Below are positions 11,880 through 23,026 of a DNA stretch of 64,000 bases, in pieces. Source of the DNA: Siphonodentalium dalli (taxonomy: Eukaryota; Mollusca; Scaphopoda; Gadilida; Siphonodentaliidae); the NCBI GenBank assembly GCA_032622095.1, contig CP136062.1, forward strand, positions 138,776,351 to 138,840,350, read 5' to 3'. Both the position numbers and the translations under genes were made by a program. Every line of letters starts with the position of its first letter. Within the stretch, counting starts at the first letter, position 1. Below the pieces are notes generated by a model. The model was not told the origin of the DNA. It was given only the letters and a program-made list of their open reading frames with translations, and made no database searches.

Positions 11880-12760
11880 GGTCACAATATCCAAGCAAAT
11901 CTGAATTGGAATGATCCTATTGAAAATATATGTCGACGAGTATCCGGAAGACTGTCCCAACGCATAACGTTAAATACAGTGTCAATAGAAAGACGCTAGA
12001 AAAAAATTCTATATTACCTATATTCTGCCTATAATGGATTATTCTGTTATTGTCTGGGCGAACGTATCAAAATACTTAAACTGATACACTTGAAAGACTT
12101 CATAACAAAGCTGCCAGAATCTTAACAGGACTCAACCGATCGGTATCCGATAAAGACATAGGCCTACTATTGAAATCGGCTGGTCCGCGATCGGTAATAG
12201 GCGTGAACATCATCAATTACATTACATATTTAAAATTGCTAACAACATTGCACCCAACTACATATCAACCATCTTACCCCCTCGTGCTTGCAAAATCTTT
12301 CCTACCCTTTATGGCACACTCACGGAATAAGCTTCCAACGATCGTAACTGATGCTGTTAACCTAACAGGATTTAAGATCAATCTTAGTTTTATAGATTTG
12401 ACCATCAAACCACCTCCTTATTTTTTGTTCAAACTGGGAGTCGGAAAGAAAATATCATCCATTAAAAAATTTGCAATGGTTATAGTGAACTTCGCTTATA
12501 TATGTATGATAACTTTTATAGATGAAAGCCCAATGTGTAATTGTGGCATAGAGATCGAGGATGCCTCACACTTCTTTTTCGAATGCCCATTGTTCATACC
12601 GCAAAGAACTAAGTTATACGACATATTAGATGAGTATGATTTCACAATAGTAGACGTAAACCATTTCCCCAGAGGCGACACAAACATTCCACAGCATCGA
12701 AACCATTTACTCTTTTACATTGTTCAAAAATATATTTCAGAAAGCAACCTTTTCACTTAA
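11880..12760 (+). pseudogene. LINE ORF2 3' remnant with frameshifts
   Basis: Sequence resembling the last part of a LINE reverse transcriptase and its C-terminal domain is spread over three frames. The first piece (about 11885-11995) reads NLNWNDPIENICRRVSGRLS. The second (about 12010-12170) contains LPIMDYSVIVWAN and LNRSVSDK in other frames. The third (12170-12760) runs open to a stop and carries a cysteine-histidine motif (CNCGIEIED, HFFFECPLF). The catalytic YADD region and everything upstream are missing. Frame changes make it non-functional. It may belong to the same broad group as the piece at 2712-3353, but the two are far diverged. Confidence 0.7.
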
Positions 12761-13530
12761 CGAAAAACAGTCGTAACTACTCACGGCATGGCATGATATA
12801 TAGGAAAGGATCTCAGGGCCGTTAACCACAATTAACCTATTACCAGCCATCATCATCAAAATTATTAATAGTACATTTACATTATATCTGCTATTCTTTT
12901 CTTTTTTTAACATGTGTGTAAATATTGTCGGGGGAGGGGGCCACCATAAGTTGTTTGTTATAACTTGTGTCCCAATCCATTGTTACAATACATATGTTTA
13001 AACCATATAAAACAGAACTGTTGTATTACAAATTTTTTAACTTACAAAGGCTTCTTCGTGTCAGAATAATTTTGTTTTATAGTATAGGGCCCAGGCAAAG
13101 TTCATGTGGTTAGAGTATCCCATGTAATCAACGTATATACGACAGTGAATCTAGTAAATACACACATTGGGAACAAAGTCATACCATGAATGATGAACAA
13201 ACACACAAAGTCATCATAAGCTCGCACACAATCGAAATTCCCAATTCCGATAACCACAAAAACAGGGCCAGGAACCTGCGTCACTCAATTTAATCTCTAA
13301 ACCTTTGCTTCAGACAGCCGGATAGCTGCTATGTGGAACTCATGCAGTGGATGAGCAAGATTTGTTTTGCAGAATTGTTGTACTTGGGAAATGAAAATTA
13401 TTATGTGCATTATACGAACATCTATTAAATGATTGAGGTGTGTTTGGTGTTAGCAATCTGGGCACAATCGATACCTATTTTCCTTGAATATTCCAGTTAT
13501 AAATATGATTTTTTTACTATTACTAATTGT
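12761..13530. other. Probable LINE 3' flank, no gene
   Basis: AT-rich sequence with a short G run (near 12930). The first part may be the 3' untranslated region of the LINE remnant. Nothing else is recognised. Confidence 0.35.
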
Positions 13531-14016
13531 TTAACCCTTTCAGTGCCAGGGGCCGATATTATCGGCCCTAATTTATGGTCTGTAAAATCGGCCCTAAAAT
13601 GTTTTTAAATATTTTTTTGTTTTTTATATAAATATATTATTTTTTTTGGTTGAATTTTGTTTGGGTATGCTTAAGCATGCTATAGCGAATTTAAAAACAA
13701 ACTGGATAAACCTTAGGGGCATGTTATAACTCAAAACTATCACCAAGTATTCATAGTAATAATTTTGATGCCCATGAAAAACGTGAGATTCCCTGGCACG
13801 AAACCTACAAAATAAGACTGTTAAAGAATATAATTTTTTTTTATTAAAACTGTAAAAAATTGTAAAAAATAGTAACAAATGATGAAAAATTGTTAGGCCA
13901 ATGCATTCTCTTATATATGCGAGGCGACCTATGGTCGACTCGCATATATAAGAGAATGCATTGGCACAGGGTATATGGGTTGATACAAAAATCGGACCTG
14001 GCACTGAAAGGGTTAA
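13531..14016. mobile_element. piggyBac-type MITE, family P1, copy 1
   Basis: Terminal inverted repeats CCCTTTCAGTGCCAGG and CCTGGCACTGAAAGGG lie directly inside TTAA on both sides (13531-13534, 14013-14016). TTAA targets with CCC/GGG ends are the hallmark of piggyBac-superfamily elements. An inner hairpin at 13897-13965 has near-perfect arms (GCCAATGCATTCTCTTATAT, continuing ATGCGAG). There is no transposase, and long ORFs inside it are spurious. Confidence 0.8.
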
Positions 14017-14663
14017 TGTCCAATGTGCATTTCCACAGCTCATGCACTAGTTTATCCCGTCAGGCAAACGTTTATATATGTTTTAAACAAATTTAAAAGC
14101 AAAACCACTTTGGGTTAGAGATTACATTAGTGACGTAGGTTCCTGGCCCTGGATAAGCATATCCTGATTAGATTTTAGGAGACGACATCGATCATCACAA
14201 CATAGTTGTCCTTCAACAGTGTCAACATCAGCCCGTTGTGTTCATTATGATGATAATTGCAATTCGAAATCGATGTCTCAGTCATATACAAGCTGCAATT
14301 GACGTGAAATTGGTAATTAACCAGCATGATTTCTGACCATCCCGGATGCTGATTGTATGAGAACCACTTCCAGATAACAAGAGAAGTTGCTTTCTTTTAA
14401 ATCACACGTGCTGGTGGATTAACGTACTGGATGATCAACCGTAGTACATGGGTATACTCATGGTGCAGTGTACCAACAGTTAACCGTGACTCTGTGTCGA
14501 TCTATCACCAGAACTGAATCCTGCGACAGCCTTGAACTTAGATAGCGAGTAACAGATAGAACGACACAAATTTGTGAACCGGTTAACGTGATTGCATGAG
14601 TTTGTTGTGACGCGATGGTATAGCGAAACGCGGAGGTTCGAGTTTTACCTCGCGGGACGCAGC

Positions 14664-14738
14664 GTGTTCTCCCTAAAAATCCGCACATTATCTGCTTATA
14701 ATTTAACTTATTTTAGGTAGATAATCTGCTAAGAATCA
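14664..14738 (+). repeat. Foldback repeat family C, 5' fragment
   Basis: It matches the start of the longer copies at 16401, 26045 and 42485: a 'GTTCTCCC'-like lead, then CCGCACATTATCTGC and TTTTAGGTAGATAATCTGCT. It stops at about 14738. Confidence 0.6.
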
Positions 14739-15028
14739 TTTTTAAATGAATATGGACTGTTCGGTTTCTCAGAATAATGCAGAATAAATTGTAACCTGCA
14801 GAAGCCATAAATAAATCGATAAATGAGTGATTTCTTCGCATTATGTGTCTTTGTAGAGGTAATTCCAGTGGTAAGTGTAGCAGGGGACTGAACTCTGCAC
14901 GGAACTTGAAGCTGTATCCGTAAGAGCTCGACTGTGAGAGACATTCGGTGTGGACGAGTCCGAATTAGCCACTAATTCTTCGTGACAATATGATTAGGAC
15001 GGGGAGTTGACAGGTCTTCGATCTCGGC

Positions 15029-15517
15029 CACATGTATGGAATCCTATTAGGGCCACTTCCTAATGGCGCTTTCGGCGCGCGCCGAAAGCGACAAAAAGTG
15101 CGCCATTGGTAACGCGCCGAAAGCGCCAAAATATGCGCCGTTACGGGCGAACTAGTTGTCGCTTTCGGCGCACTTTTTGTCGCTTTCGGCGCTATCGGTG
15201 CTTTCGGCGCACTTTTTGTCGCTTTCGGCGCTTTCGGCGCACATTTTATCGCTTTCGGCGCGTTACTAATGGCGCACTTTTTGTCGCTTTCGGCGCGCGC
15301 CGAAAGCGCCATTAGGCATACTATTAGGTCCACTCCCTAATGGCGCGCGCCGGAAGCGACAAAAAGTGCGCCATTAGGGTATGTTTCGGCGCACTTTTTG
15401 TCGCTTTCGGAGCTTTCGGTGCTTTCGGCGCATTACTAATGGTGCACTTATTATCGCTTTCGGCGCGCGCCGAAAGCGCCATTAGGAAGTGGCCCTAATA
15501 GTATTCCATACACATGT
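15029..15517. mobile_element. Long foldback element with CGCTTTCGGCGC repeats
   Basis: Outer arms of about 70 bp are inverted copies. The left arm reads CATGTATGGAAT, CTATTAGGGCCACTTCC and TAATGGCGCTTTCGG from 15031; the right arm is its near reverse complement ending at 15516. Between the arms are many copies of a short unit (CGCTTTCGGCGC with spacer ACTTTTTGT), in both orientations, plus GGCGCGCGCC palindromes. Lysine/alanine-rich ORFs here are translations of the repeat. The class is unknown. Confidence 0.65.
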
Positions 15518-15539
15518 AAATTCCATATATAATTGTTAA

Positions 15540-15970
15540 AAGTATTTCGCGATCTCTTTGGCCAGCCAATACGCAAACGATTGGATAGCGAAAGATACTT
15601 AATCGGGGTTCACGATTATATAGCGACTTATATTAAATCGAAATTACACGTGCCGCGCGAGGTTAGGATTGAGGCCAGGATTATTGGCGAAATAACTGAG
15701 ATGATTGAAGAAGTTAATTTAAAGAGCGTTTCCCCAACCTCCCCGAAGACCACCCACCCAATAAGAAAATTTTACTTACATTTGACAAAATTTTATCAAG
15801 TTTAGTGTTGTACATTCTTTCATACCAAACTCCGTTATTTCGTCAAAGCACATTCTATATAGAGTTATCACCCTTATTATTAACTCCGGATACTTATCAA
15901 TCGCTATCTAATCGTGAACCCCGATTAAGTATCGTTCGCTATCTAATCAAGTGCGTATTAGGTACATTGG
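15540..15970 (+). repeat. Dispersed repeat with conserved small ORF (copy 1)
   Basis: The ORF at 15533-15805 (about 90 codons) includes LIGVHDYIATYIKSK followed by HVPREVRIEARIIGEITEMI. A related stretch occurs on the minus strand at 51786-52145. The end of this region (15889-15970) is an inverted, partial copy of its own beginning (CTAATCGTGAACCCCGATTA near 15907 against TTAATCGGGGTTCACGATTA near 15598), so the element folds back. I do not recognise the family. Keeping similar residues in two copies suggests the sequence once encoded protein. Confidence 0.45.
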
Positions 15971-16023
15971 CATGATATTTATATGAATTCCACGCATTCA
16001 GGGAGCCTCATTAGCACACTCTC

Positions 16024-16281
16024 TTAACCCCTTCTTTGATGAATGAATTCTCCCATCAGTTGTAATATCATATATATTGGAAAGGTCTATTATTAATTAT
16101 TCGTTTTGGAGGGTTGTTGATGAAATATAAGCAGACAACTGACAAGCAGACACAAGACACACGAATATACACTACAAGTGCAGGATGATCCCTATTCGTT
16201 GGAGGGAAATGTTCAGATACTGGCCATTTGTTGAACTTATTATCGTAATATTTCGGAACTACTCGTCAATGAGTATTTAGA
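16024..16281. repeat. Diverged copy of MITE family P3
   Basis: It begins TTAACCCCTTCTTTGATGAA and shares 'GGAAATGTTCAGATA' and 'CTCGTCAATGAGTATTTAGA' with the better copy at 18549-18753. The right TTAA end is not preserved. Confidence 0.45.
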
Positions 16282-16400
16282 CACTCCGACTACCGTACAT
16301 ACGTATTATATGGATATATATCCACAATATTTTCCGCGTGAGTTCGAATCGGTTCTGCTTGAAATTTAAAACTATGTTCGCTGTGTCTGCATAGATCTCC

Positions 16401-17130
16401 AGCCTGTTCCCCCGAAAACCCGGACATTATCTGCTTATAATTTATCTTATTTTAGGTAGATAATCTGCTTAGAATCGCCTCCTTTTGATTCGATAATGTG
16501 CTGAAACTTATGAGACCGTTTTAGTCACATGATCAACTCATGATCTAACTAACGACTTTTCAGATGTACGCTCTTTAACATGTGTTTCACTTTGCTCCGG
16601 CCTACACAACGAAATAACGGATATTATTAGTTATCTTCGGCAACATCGGGGGTACATGGAGATTTAATACGATGTTGCCGGAGACAACGATTTTGTCCCC
16701 GCAACAATAACCATGTCTCCTTAATTTAAGTGTGTTTTTCATAGGTTATCCGATTAATTCACACCAATAAGAATAATTCAGTAGCTGACCTAAGGATCCG
16801 GCGTCAGGTGATGTCAAATTCGGCGTGCGAGAGCAACGTCACGATTGGTAGAAACTGCCAGTTCAAGGGACATTCGCATACCCCCCGATGTTTCACGTGC
16901 TCATATACCCCCGATGTTTGGCGCACGTTCTCTTATACCCCGCTGTCAAGGGTGACGGGGGACATGGCGATTTAAACGTGGCGTTGTAGCCAATCAGATT
17001 GCTAGTTACAACCAGATGTGGGGACAAGATCGATTATCTGCTTATTTCAAAATCAAATAGTCACATATGTACCTATTTCACATTATAGGTCGATTATGTG
17101 CGTATTTGTACGAGACTATGTTGCCAGATC
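16401..17130 (+). repeat. Foldback repeat family C, copy interrupted by an insertion
   Basis: The left part (16401-16627: GGACATTATCTGCTTATAAT, later ACGCTCTTTAACATGTGTTT) and the right part (17033-17130: TATCTGCTTATTTCA, ATTATAGGTCGATTATGTGC) are contiguous in the copy at 26045-26405. About 405 bp of unrelated sequence at 16628-17032 separates them here. Confidence 0.6.
16628..17032. mobile_element. Insertion within family C repeat
   Basis: This block is absent from other family C copies. It contains a direct repeat near each end (GTACATGGAGATTTAA near 16651 and GACATGGCGATTTAAACGTG near 16962) and two 'TACCCCCGATGTTT' units. No terminal inverted repeat was found and the class is unknown. 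Confidence 0.4.
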
Positions 17131-17409
17131 ACACGCACGTGAGAATGCCTCAACTTATGGTGTCGCCGTCAAATCAAACGCCGACGTTAATGAACCTACC
17201 GTGGATAAGAGTTCCGCATCACGGCAACATTGCAATCGCATGCACATGACCACAGCGGAGATAAGGTCTTTAGTTTCTCACCCCGAGTCCTCAGACGAAT
17301 AATTTCATCCACTCAATAGAGGATATGGTTCGCGGAAGTACCTATAGAGGGTATCTTCAGTCTAGACTATTCGCACCATCACATACACGCCCCTGGTTAA
17401 GCGAACCTG

Positions 17410-17850
17410 CTAATTTGCTATGGTGCTGGTGGGTCCTGTTGAATTAATATGAAACTGGTCGGGCAAAGCGACTCTGTTATGAAAAAGTACCGTTATTTTT
17501 CCTAAAGTTGTAATTGTTGCGGTGTTTGGCTAATTTGAGCGATTGCAGCAAAAGCCAGTGTTTGTATGAACCATTCAAGAATATTTTAGTACTGGTTGCG
17601 CTGAGCCGCTGATGTTTGCAAAACGACAGGGATAGTCATCTCAGTTAAAACTAACACTTTCAACCATTATTAAATTATATTACAATATACTAATATACAT
17701 GTACATCTTTTTGAATGTCTTATACACATAACAGCTTTTCCTCGATTCGTTCAGATTGTAGCCAAACACCGGAAAATGACAACTTTAGACAACATAGCGG
17801 TGCATTTTCTTACCAGTATCAGTTTGCCCTACCAGCACCATAGCAATTCA
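17410..17850. mobile_element. MITE with AATTGCTATGGTGCTGG ends
   Basis: The left end AATTTGCTATGGTGCTGGTG and the right end CACCATAGCAATTC (preceded by CCCTACCAG) are inverted copies. A second inner inverted pair, GGTGTTTGGCTA (about 17521) and TAGCCAAACACCGG (about 17758), nests inside. No coding sequence. Confidence 0.6.
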
Positions 17851-18548
17851 GCCGGATCCGCCAACAGCATAGCACGTTAGCAGGACCACTTTGAGTGATA
17901 CACCAACAGACTACAATCAATAAATAGCATGGCCATTTTCTAATCTTCAGAACCAATTCCGTAATCCGTTCATATATACACCGCGGCGTGATATACGCAT
18001 TTGTACCGTCGATCTAGGAACCACACAGGCTCCCCAATGTCGCGTATAATTGGTTGCCAGACAAACACACAATAAGTTCTCATAATAGAGGATACACACT
18101 GGAAGTGGTGTTTCATAAGGGCAATTTATGATCGACTGCGATGGGCCGAATCGAATGTTGTTAAATCACAATTGATATTCCCAAACCCTAGACACATCAC
18201 GTCACTATTTATCTCCGCTTCCACGACTCGACGATTTGACATAGGATTTATGGAGCATTGGCGTCTATTTACGATACTCTGAGCGAACTGAGGTTCACAA
18301 GCGAACGAAATATGTCTTATCCATTTCAATAATGTTCCCTAGCGGTCTGCAAAATAATAACTTTGAAACCTCCGGAAGATCCCGCTTTGTTGTGCGAGCG
18401 AATAAAGTCAGATCAGAATATCCAGTCGCGGTAGTTTACTGATGTGGATCAAAGGGGTGTGCAAAATAATGCAAAGTGAATCGCATTCAAAGACCAACAG
18501 AATGAACAGACCGAGATTGTTCTTGAAGAAAATCAAAGAGTGAAATGC

Positions 18549-18753
18549 TTAACCCTTTCTATACTAAATAGATAAAAGTATACATTGTAATGCTATATTG
18601 TTCATTTGGAGGGGTGGTTTTGTAATAAAAGCAGACAACAGACAGAAATAAACAGATAACACAATAGAAGAATTATTCATATTCATTGGTGAGAAATGTT
18701 CAGATAATAAGTTCAACCACTCGTCAATGAGTATTTAGAATAAAAAGGGTTAA
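18549..18753. mobile_element. piggyBac-type MITE, family P3
   Basis: TTAA flanks both ends (18549-18552, 18750-18753). The ends are CCCTTTCTATACTAAAT and ATTTAGAATAAAAAGGG, imperfect inverted repeats starting CCC. It is 205 bp long and non-coding. Related copies lie at 16024 and 60168. Confidence 0.65.
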
Positions 18754-20242
18754 TAAAATGCGAAACCGTTACATGAGCTGCGAATCACTTTAGAATGTCC
18801 AATGTATTTTTTGCTACCTTACTACAGTTGTCATTGTAAGTTTTCTAACAGAAATTCACGTCCTCCGCGCGAAGCCAGCGAGTGTTATATTATTTTTCTC
18901 TTCAGTAATCGCAACTTCCGCGTGGATTGCGGTGTAACCTTTGATTTGACGTACACGGATATACATCTTTATGCGGATATTGTGTGTATGATGGGTATCA
19001 GTCAGTGGTGAGCAAGAATGCTTGAATTGCCCCAACCACCACCACCACCACCACCACCGAGATTACACTATAGCTCACTACATGTACATGTATGTAATTT
19101 TGTAGGGACTAATTCCCGTATGTTCACAAACACGATACTCAGATTTAGTTTTGGGTAGATATCAACTCGACTTGTCCGATCTGCATGTTACTCATTAGTT
19201 TGGGTCTTCGCAATAAGGCATTCTCATATGGAAGTGTTGGGTTTGTTTGGATGTGGGCTCAACGTAGTTCCTGTAGTTACACGTATAAGTTATATCACGG
19301 CAGCAGAGAACGGAGTATGACCTAGTCCATGCATGTATGCTAAATATAAGCGCAACGTGGGCGGCGCGAAATCGTACATGAGCAACTAATTACACCAATT
19401 CATTTCTAGAATATCGCAACGACTGTAGTATCTCGTGGGCATTATTCGCCTACGCGCAAGCAAAATATGACGATAACAAATTCAATTTCCGGTTGTTGAT
19501 CACATACATTGCAGGGAAGGTGATAGGAAACTGCAATTAGTTGTCACCATCCTGTGACCACATTAGAGAACATACTAATCAGAGGTACATGTCAATATAT
19601 ATGTGGCATTTGCTTGGTTCAGCTTCGATTCGCAATGTGACGGTTTGTAGTGGTTTAGTTTGTCGACCACGCACATTCCCTTTGTTTTGTCGGTCAATGC
19701 CGCTGATGGTAGTCGGCACTCTCTAATAATTTGAACGACGTCCCGTCCCAAATCCAGTTCTTGTAGTGGCGAATTTCAAAACATAATTTAAAAGTAACTA
19801 TATTAATTATTCATTCCACCAAGTATAGATCATATAATTTATTCAGTCATCTTATCATAGTATTACTGATAAACATAGAGCTTATGGCCCGTGTTGGTAT
19901 AACAACGTGTCGCACAATATCGCACCTCTACGATTTGTTTATTCGAACACTGGAAGAAATGTCATTTTATTTTATCGGCGTCACCACAAGAGTGTTCGGT
20001 TTCTTTTTAACCGTGCTTACTCATACAAACATCAAACACATACAAGCAGAATTGAGCATTCATTTCTTCCTCGAGTTCACTACGGTGGTCAACATTTCGT
20101 AACCGGGGTTGGATATTTGACTGAAGTAAATGCTCAATTATTCGTCAAACACACTTTTATACATGTGATGTTGCATTGTGTGAACACACAACAATAAACG
20201 AAGGGAAAGGACGTTTAGTCGATGCATTTTCATCTCAGGGTA
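18754..20242. other. No gene established; CCA microsatellite
   Basis: A (CCA)n run occupies about 19032-19058. Several short ORFs occur but none has neighbours in phase or recognisable domains. Nothing else can be supported. Confidence 0.35.
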
Positions 20243-20430
20243 TTACAAATGCAAGTCTTTCAGAATGAAGATTATCACCATACAGCCGTCTGGCATTGTT
20301 GTCTGACTCTTCAGTTTATTCACGGGCGCACTTCTTAAATATTTATTTAGTTGAATAGACCGGTTCCTCGTCCGAAACTGCGGCAGTAACACAAACTTAA
20401 AACTTGAACTCATCAGAAATCCGAACATAT
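20243..20430 (-). CDS. Last exon of a possible membrane-protein gene
   Basis: On the minus strand the exon opens after the acceptor TTTGCTTTGCAG and reads 62 codons to TAA (plus-strand 20243-20245). Its first two bases complete the split codon left by the exon at 20547-20747. The product begins with a hydrophobic segment (MFGFLMSSSFKFVLLP), followed by a basic stretch (QFRTRNRSIQLNKYLR) and a short tail. A membrane helix followed by positive charges would suit the last helix and cytoplasmic tail of a multi-pass protein such as a 7TM receptor. No NPxxY or other diagnostic motif is present, so the family is a guess. Confidence 0.4.
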
Positions 20431-20546
20431 CTGCAAAGCAAACTCGACACATTTTACAGATATCGCTCGACTTGGAAGTTGAACGTTAGTATCAACAAAT
20501 GTATTTCTCGAAGAGCGGCAAACATAAGAACATTCGTTTCACTTAC

Positions 20547-20747
20547 AACAGAGATATAGGGATATTCGATTCTTTCCTGTACTTTGGCGCATTGTGTCAT
20601 CGGTAGGTTCATTTATAGAAGTGGAAACACTTATCACAGAAAAAGCAACCAAAGCTGTCTCTACTAGAGATATTCCGCTTATAGTGAGTGTGCGTGTAAG
20701 GGTGATTTTAACTTCAACGTCACAGATTACATGATTCTTCACTCTCG
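20547..20747 (-). CDS. Penultimate exon of a possible membrane-protein gene
   Basis: The exon follows an acceptor (CGTTTTTTAACAG) and ends at a strong donor GTAAGT (plus-strand 20541-20546). The 116-bp intron (20431-20546) contains a perfect TACTAAC branch site about 57 bases before the 3' acceptor. The exon encodes 66 whole codons with no stop. There is a hydrophobic segment (ISGISLVETALVAFSVISV, about residues 19-37) preceded by a basic/Thr-rich part and followed by a polar loop (INEPTDDTMRQSTGKNR). With the next exon it gives helix, loop, helix, basic tail, which could be TM6-TM7 of a receptor. Upstream exons were not found. Alternatively this is a chance alignment, but donor, branch site, acceptor and phase all agree. 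Confidence 0.4.
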
Positions 20748-21180
20748 CTGTTAAAAAACGACTGACTTTTGTGAGTGCGGATATATATACGTGTGGACAC
20801 GGGGTGTAATTCTATTTTAAACAACATTGTGATTATTTTGAGATTGCGTATGAATGCCAAACACTCTTTTTAATAATACATGTTGATGTTTCGATGTATA
20901 TGAAAAAGCGTAAATGCCCACAATAGGCTAGTTTACCAAGTGTGTGAAGTAATCGGAGCCAGAATACCTCGTTACGGTCAGATGTGATAATAAAACCTGC
21001 AACATGGCGTGTTGGATTAAAGTAATATCGCGCGTGTCAACAATTATGGAGGCACACAAAAGGGCTTCGTGACAACAATTCAAAATTTGCATTGATTTGA
21101 TCCTGGTTTATTACGCCACATGGTGGTGTAACTAGTTTCGGTGATTTTGATATTGTGTGGTGGACTGGACGAATGTATTC
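20748..21180. other. No gene seen
   Basis: Sequence 5' of the possible membrane-protein exons (on their strand). I searched for an upstream exon ending in phase 1 and found none I could support. Confidence 0.3.
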
Positions 21181-21663
21181 TTGGAGATTTTTTTTGTACC
21201 TTAATCAATCGTACCGATAGAATCACGTAGATGCTGACATTGTAAAGTTAACGCCACCGGTGTATAATATGTTTTTGAAAATATGATAAATCGTATCGAT
21301 AGAGTCAGGACAGGCTGAAATTGTAAACTTAAAGTCACCGGTGTAATAATATGTTGTTGAAAATATAACTAATCTGATAGCCTGAAAATAATATATAACC
21401 CATTGGGAGCCCCTGGTGTATTATTGGAGATTTATTTTTGTACCTTACTCAATCGTACCGATAGAATCACGTAAATGCCGAAATTGTAAAGTTAACGCCA
21501 CCGGTGTATAATATGTTTTTGAAAATATGATAAATCGTATCGATAGAGTCAGGACAGGCTGAAATTGTAAACTTAAAGTCACCGGTGTAATAATATGTTG
21601 TTGAAAATATAAATAATCTGATAGCCTGAAAATATTGTATAACCCATTGGGAGCCCCTGGTGT
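21181..21663. repeat. Tandem duplication, two units of about 242 bp
   Basis: The block beginning TTGGAGATTT and ending ATTGGGAGCCCCTGGTGTA occurs twice (21181-21421 and 21423-21663) with few differences. Each unit is itself two related halves, with CCACCGGTGTATAATATG in one half and TCACCGGTGTAATAATATG in the other, so the structure is (a-b)(a-b). The high similarity of the large units suggests a recent duplication. The minus-strand ORF at 21445-21723 is a by-product. Confidence 0.8.
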
Positions 21664-21783
21664 AGTGAACTGAATTATGGGTAATTTTAATCTGTTCTGT
21701 TGGAGACTTGGATTAACCGCCATCTTTTATTTTCTGGTCATCAAAATTGTATCGTATACACAATGTGTTTATACCGATGGATG

Positions 21784-21855
21784 TATCGCGACTCGACTCG
21801 TGGTCATATAGGCCCTATATAACCTATGATCACGAAAACGAGCAGAGTCGCGATA
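21784..21855. repeat. Imperfect palindrome
   Basis: TATCGCGACTC (21784-21794) pairs with GAGTCGCGATA (21845-21855), and an inner CGTGGTCATA pairs with TATGATCACG. The loop centres on GGCCCTATAT. Confidence 0.5.
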
Positions 21856-22436
21856 TCTGATCGAATTCCAGGAATTGTACATTCACTTCCAATAGTATAG
21901 ATTCACTGCAATCTGCCGCGGAAATCCAAAAAGTGTAGGCTACTTTCATTTTCAATAGGATTTTCCACTTTCACTTTTCACTTTTACCACGCAAAGCGAC
22001 CTTAGTTGACACATATATATGGCACATTGACTGAGTCCATGACAAATAGTTTATGTAGAATGCTTCTTTCGTTTAATTAAAGCTCACCTCGTTAAAACGC
22101 ATGTCAATCGTGTTTGTTTACAACTTGCATTGGGTGCGACTATTTGCAGTAGGTCCCGATTTGTGGAGGTCACTTTGCGGAAGTCCCCGAATTCGCGGAA
22201 GTCCCCTAAAATGGGCGATATATATAGATTTTAATGGAACGGGTGCGTATATGTCAATTGATACGTATCTTAAACAAATAACGACACGATTATCATAATA
22301 GAGGTCTGTTATATCAATTATATATGCGCCGAGTTCACTTGGTGCAAATCTAACGCCGATAAATATTCTCGTGTGCCAGAAGGACTCCTTAAAGTTGTGA
22401 ATAAGATGAATATTTATTAGATGTTATTTTAACAAG
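21856..22436. other. No gene seen
   Basis: AT-rich sequence with one short repeated phrase (GGAAGTCCCC, near 22180-22210). Nothing else supported. Confidence 0.3.
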
Positions 22437-22472
22437 TCATTAGTTAGCGCCTATATTAGCGCTAACTAATGA
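22437..22472. repeat. Perfect 14-bp stem-loop
   Basis: TCATTAGTTAGCGC, an 8-base loop, then GCGCTAACTAATGA. It sits in AT-rich flanks and does not match the MITE hairpins elsewhere. Confidence 0.6.
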
Positions 22473-23026
22473 AAATATTTTATATTATAATTATATTATA
22501 ATTTATATTTATGGCTAATAATATGATCTTGGTGGCGTTACCATTTCTGGCTATGGTTTTCTTGTTGAAACATGTGTTTCGTCGTTCACACTTCCTTCGT
22601 CGTGCACACGTAGTACAAGTTACATTATCGACATCTACGTGTAGCTCCATCCTAGTGAGATACAGGATTATTAATTATATATCACATTTTCGCCATGAGC
22701 GACCTATTATCGGCGTCGGCTGATATCACTCCAAACTCGACTAATAATCCACTAAACTCGGCTGATATCAGTTGTGACGTCACCAACGCAACAGCCATTC
22801 GGGGATGCAGTCGTAGTCCTAGACCGATATTACTATTTCATAATTGACTTGAAGTAATTGCGTTTCATGGTGTATTTCATGTCATTTCGAACTGGTATTT
22901 ACACCGTAATTTAAACGGAAATTGTGCATATCTGATCGGACATTTAACGTGAGTGGTCATACACACATTTACATCTCTTCAACATCGTATTTAAGATGTA
23001 AATTTAGATATTTCGTTTATATTATA
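22473..23026. other. No gene seen
   Basis: Contains two copies of CGGCTGATATCA (near 22716 and 22758) but no defined element or gene. Confidence 0.3.

Noticed and set aside
13624-14043. 139-codon minus ORF
   Set aside because: Lies within the P1 MITE, and P1 copies 2 and 3 do not preserve it at full length.
14600-14660. tRNA-like TGGTATAGCG and GGTTCGAGTTTT motifs
   Set aside because: Box spacing is too short and no cloverleaf forms; probably chance or part of repeat family C lead sequence.
14965-15333. 122-codon Lys/Ala/Pro-rich ORF
   Set aside because: Product of the CGCTTTCGGCGC tandem units.
15066-15480. CRISPR-like array of short GC-rich repeats
   Set aside because: Repeats occur in both orientations with near-constant spacers in an animal genome; it is a foldback tandem repeat.
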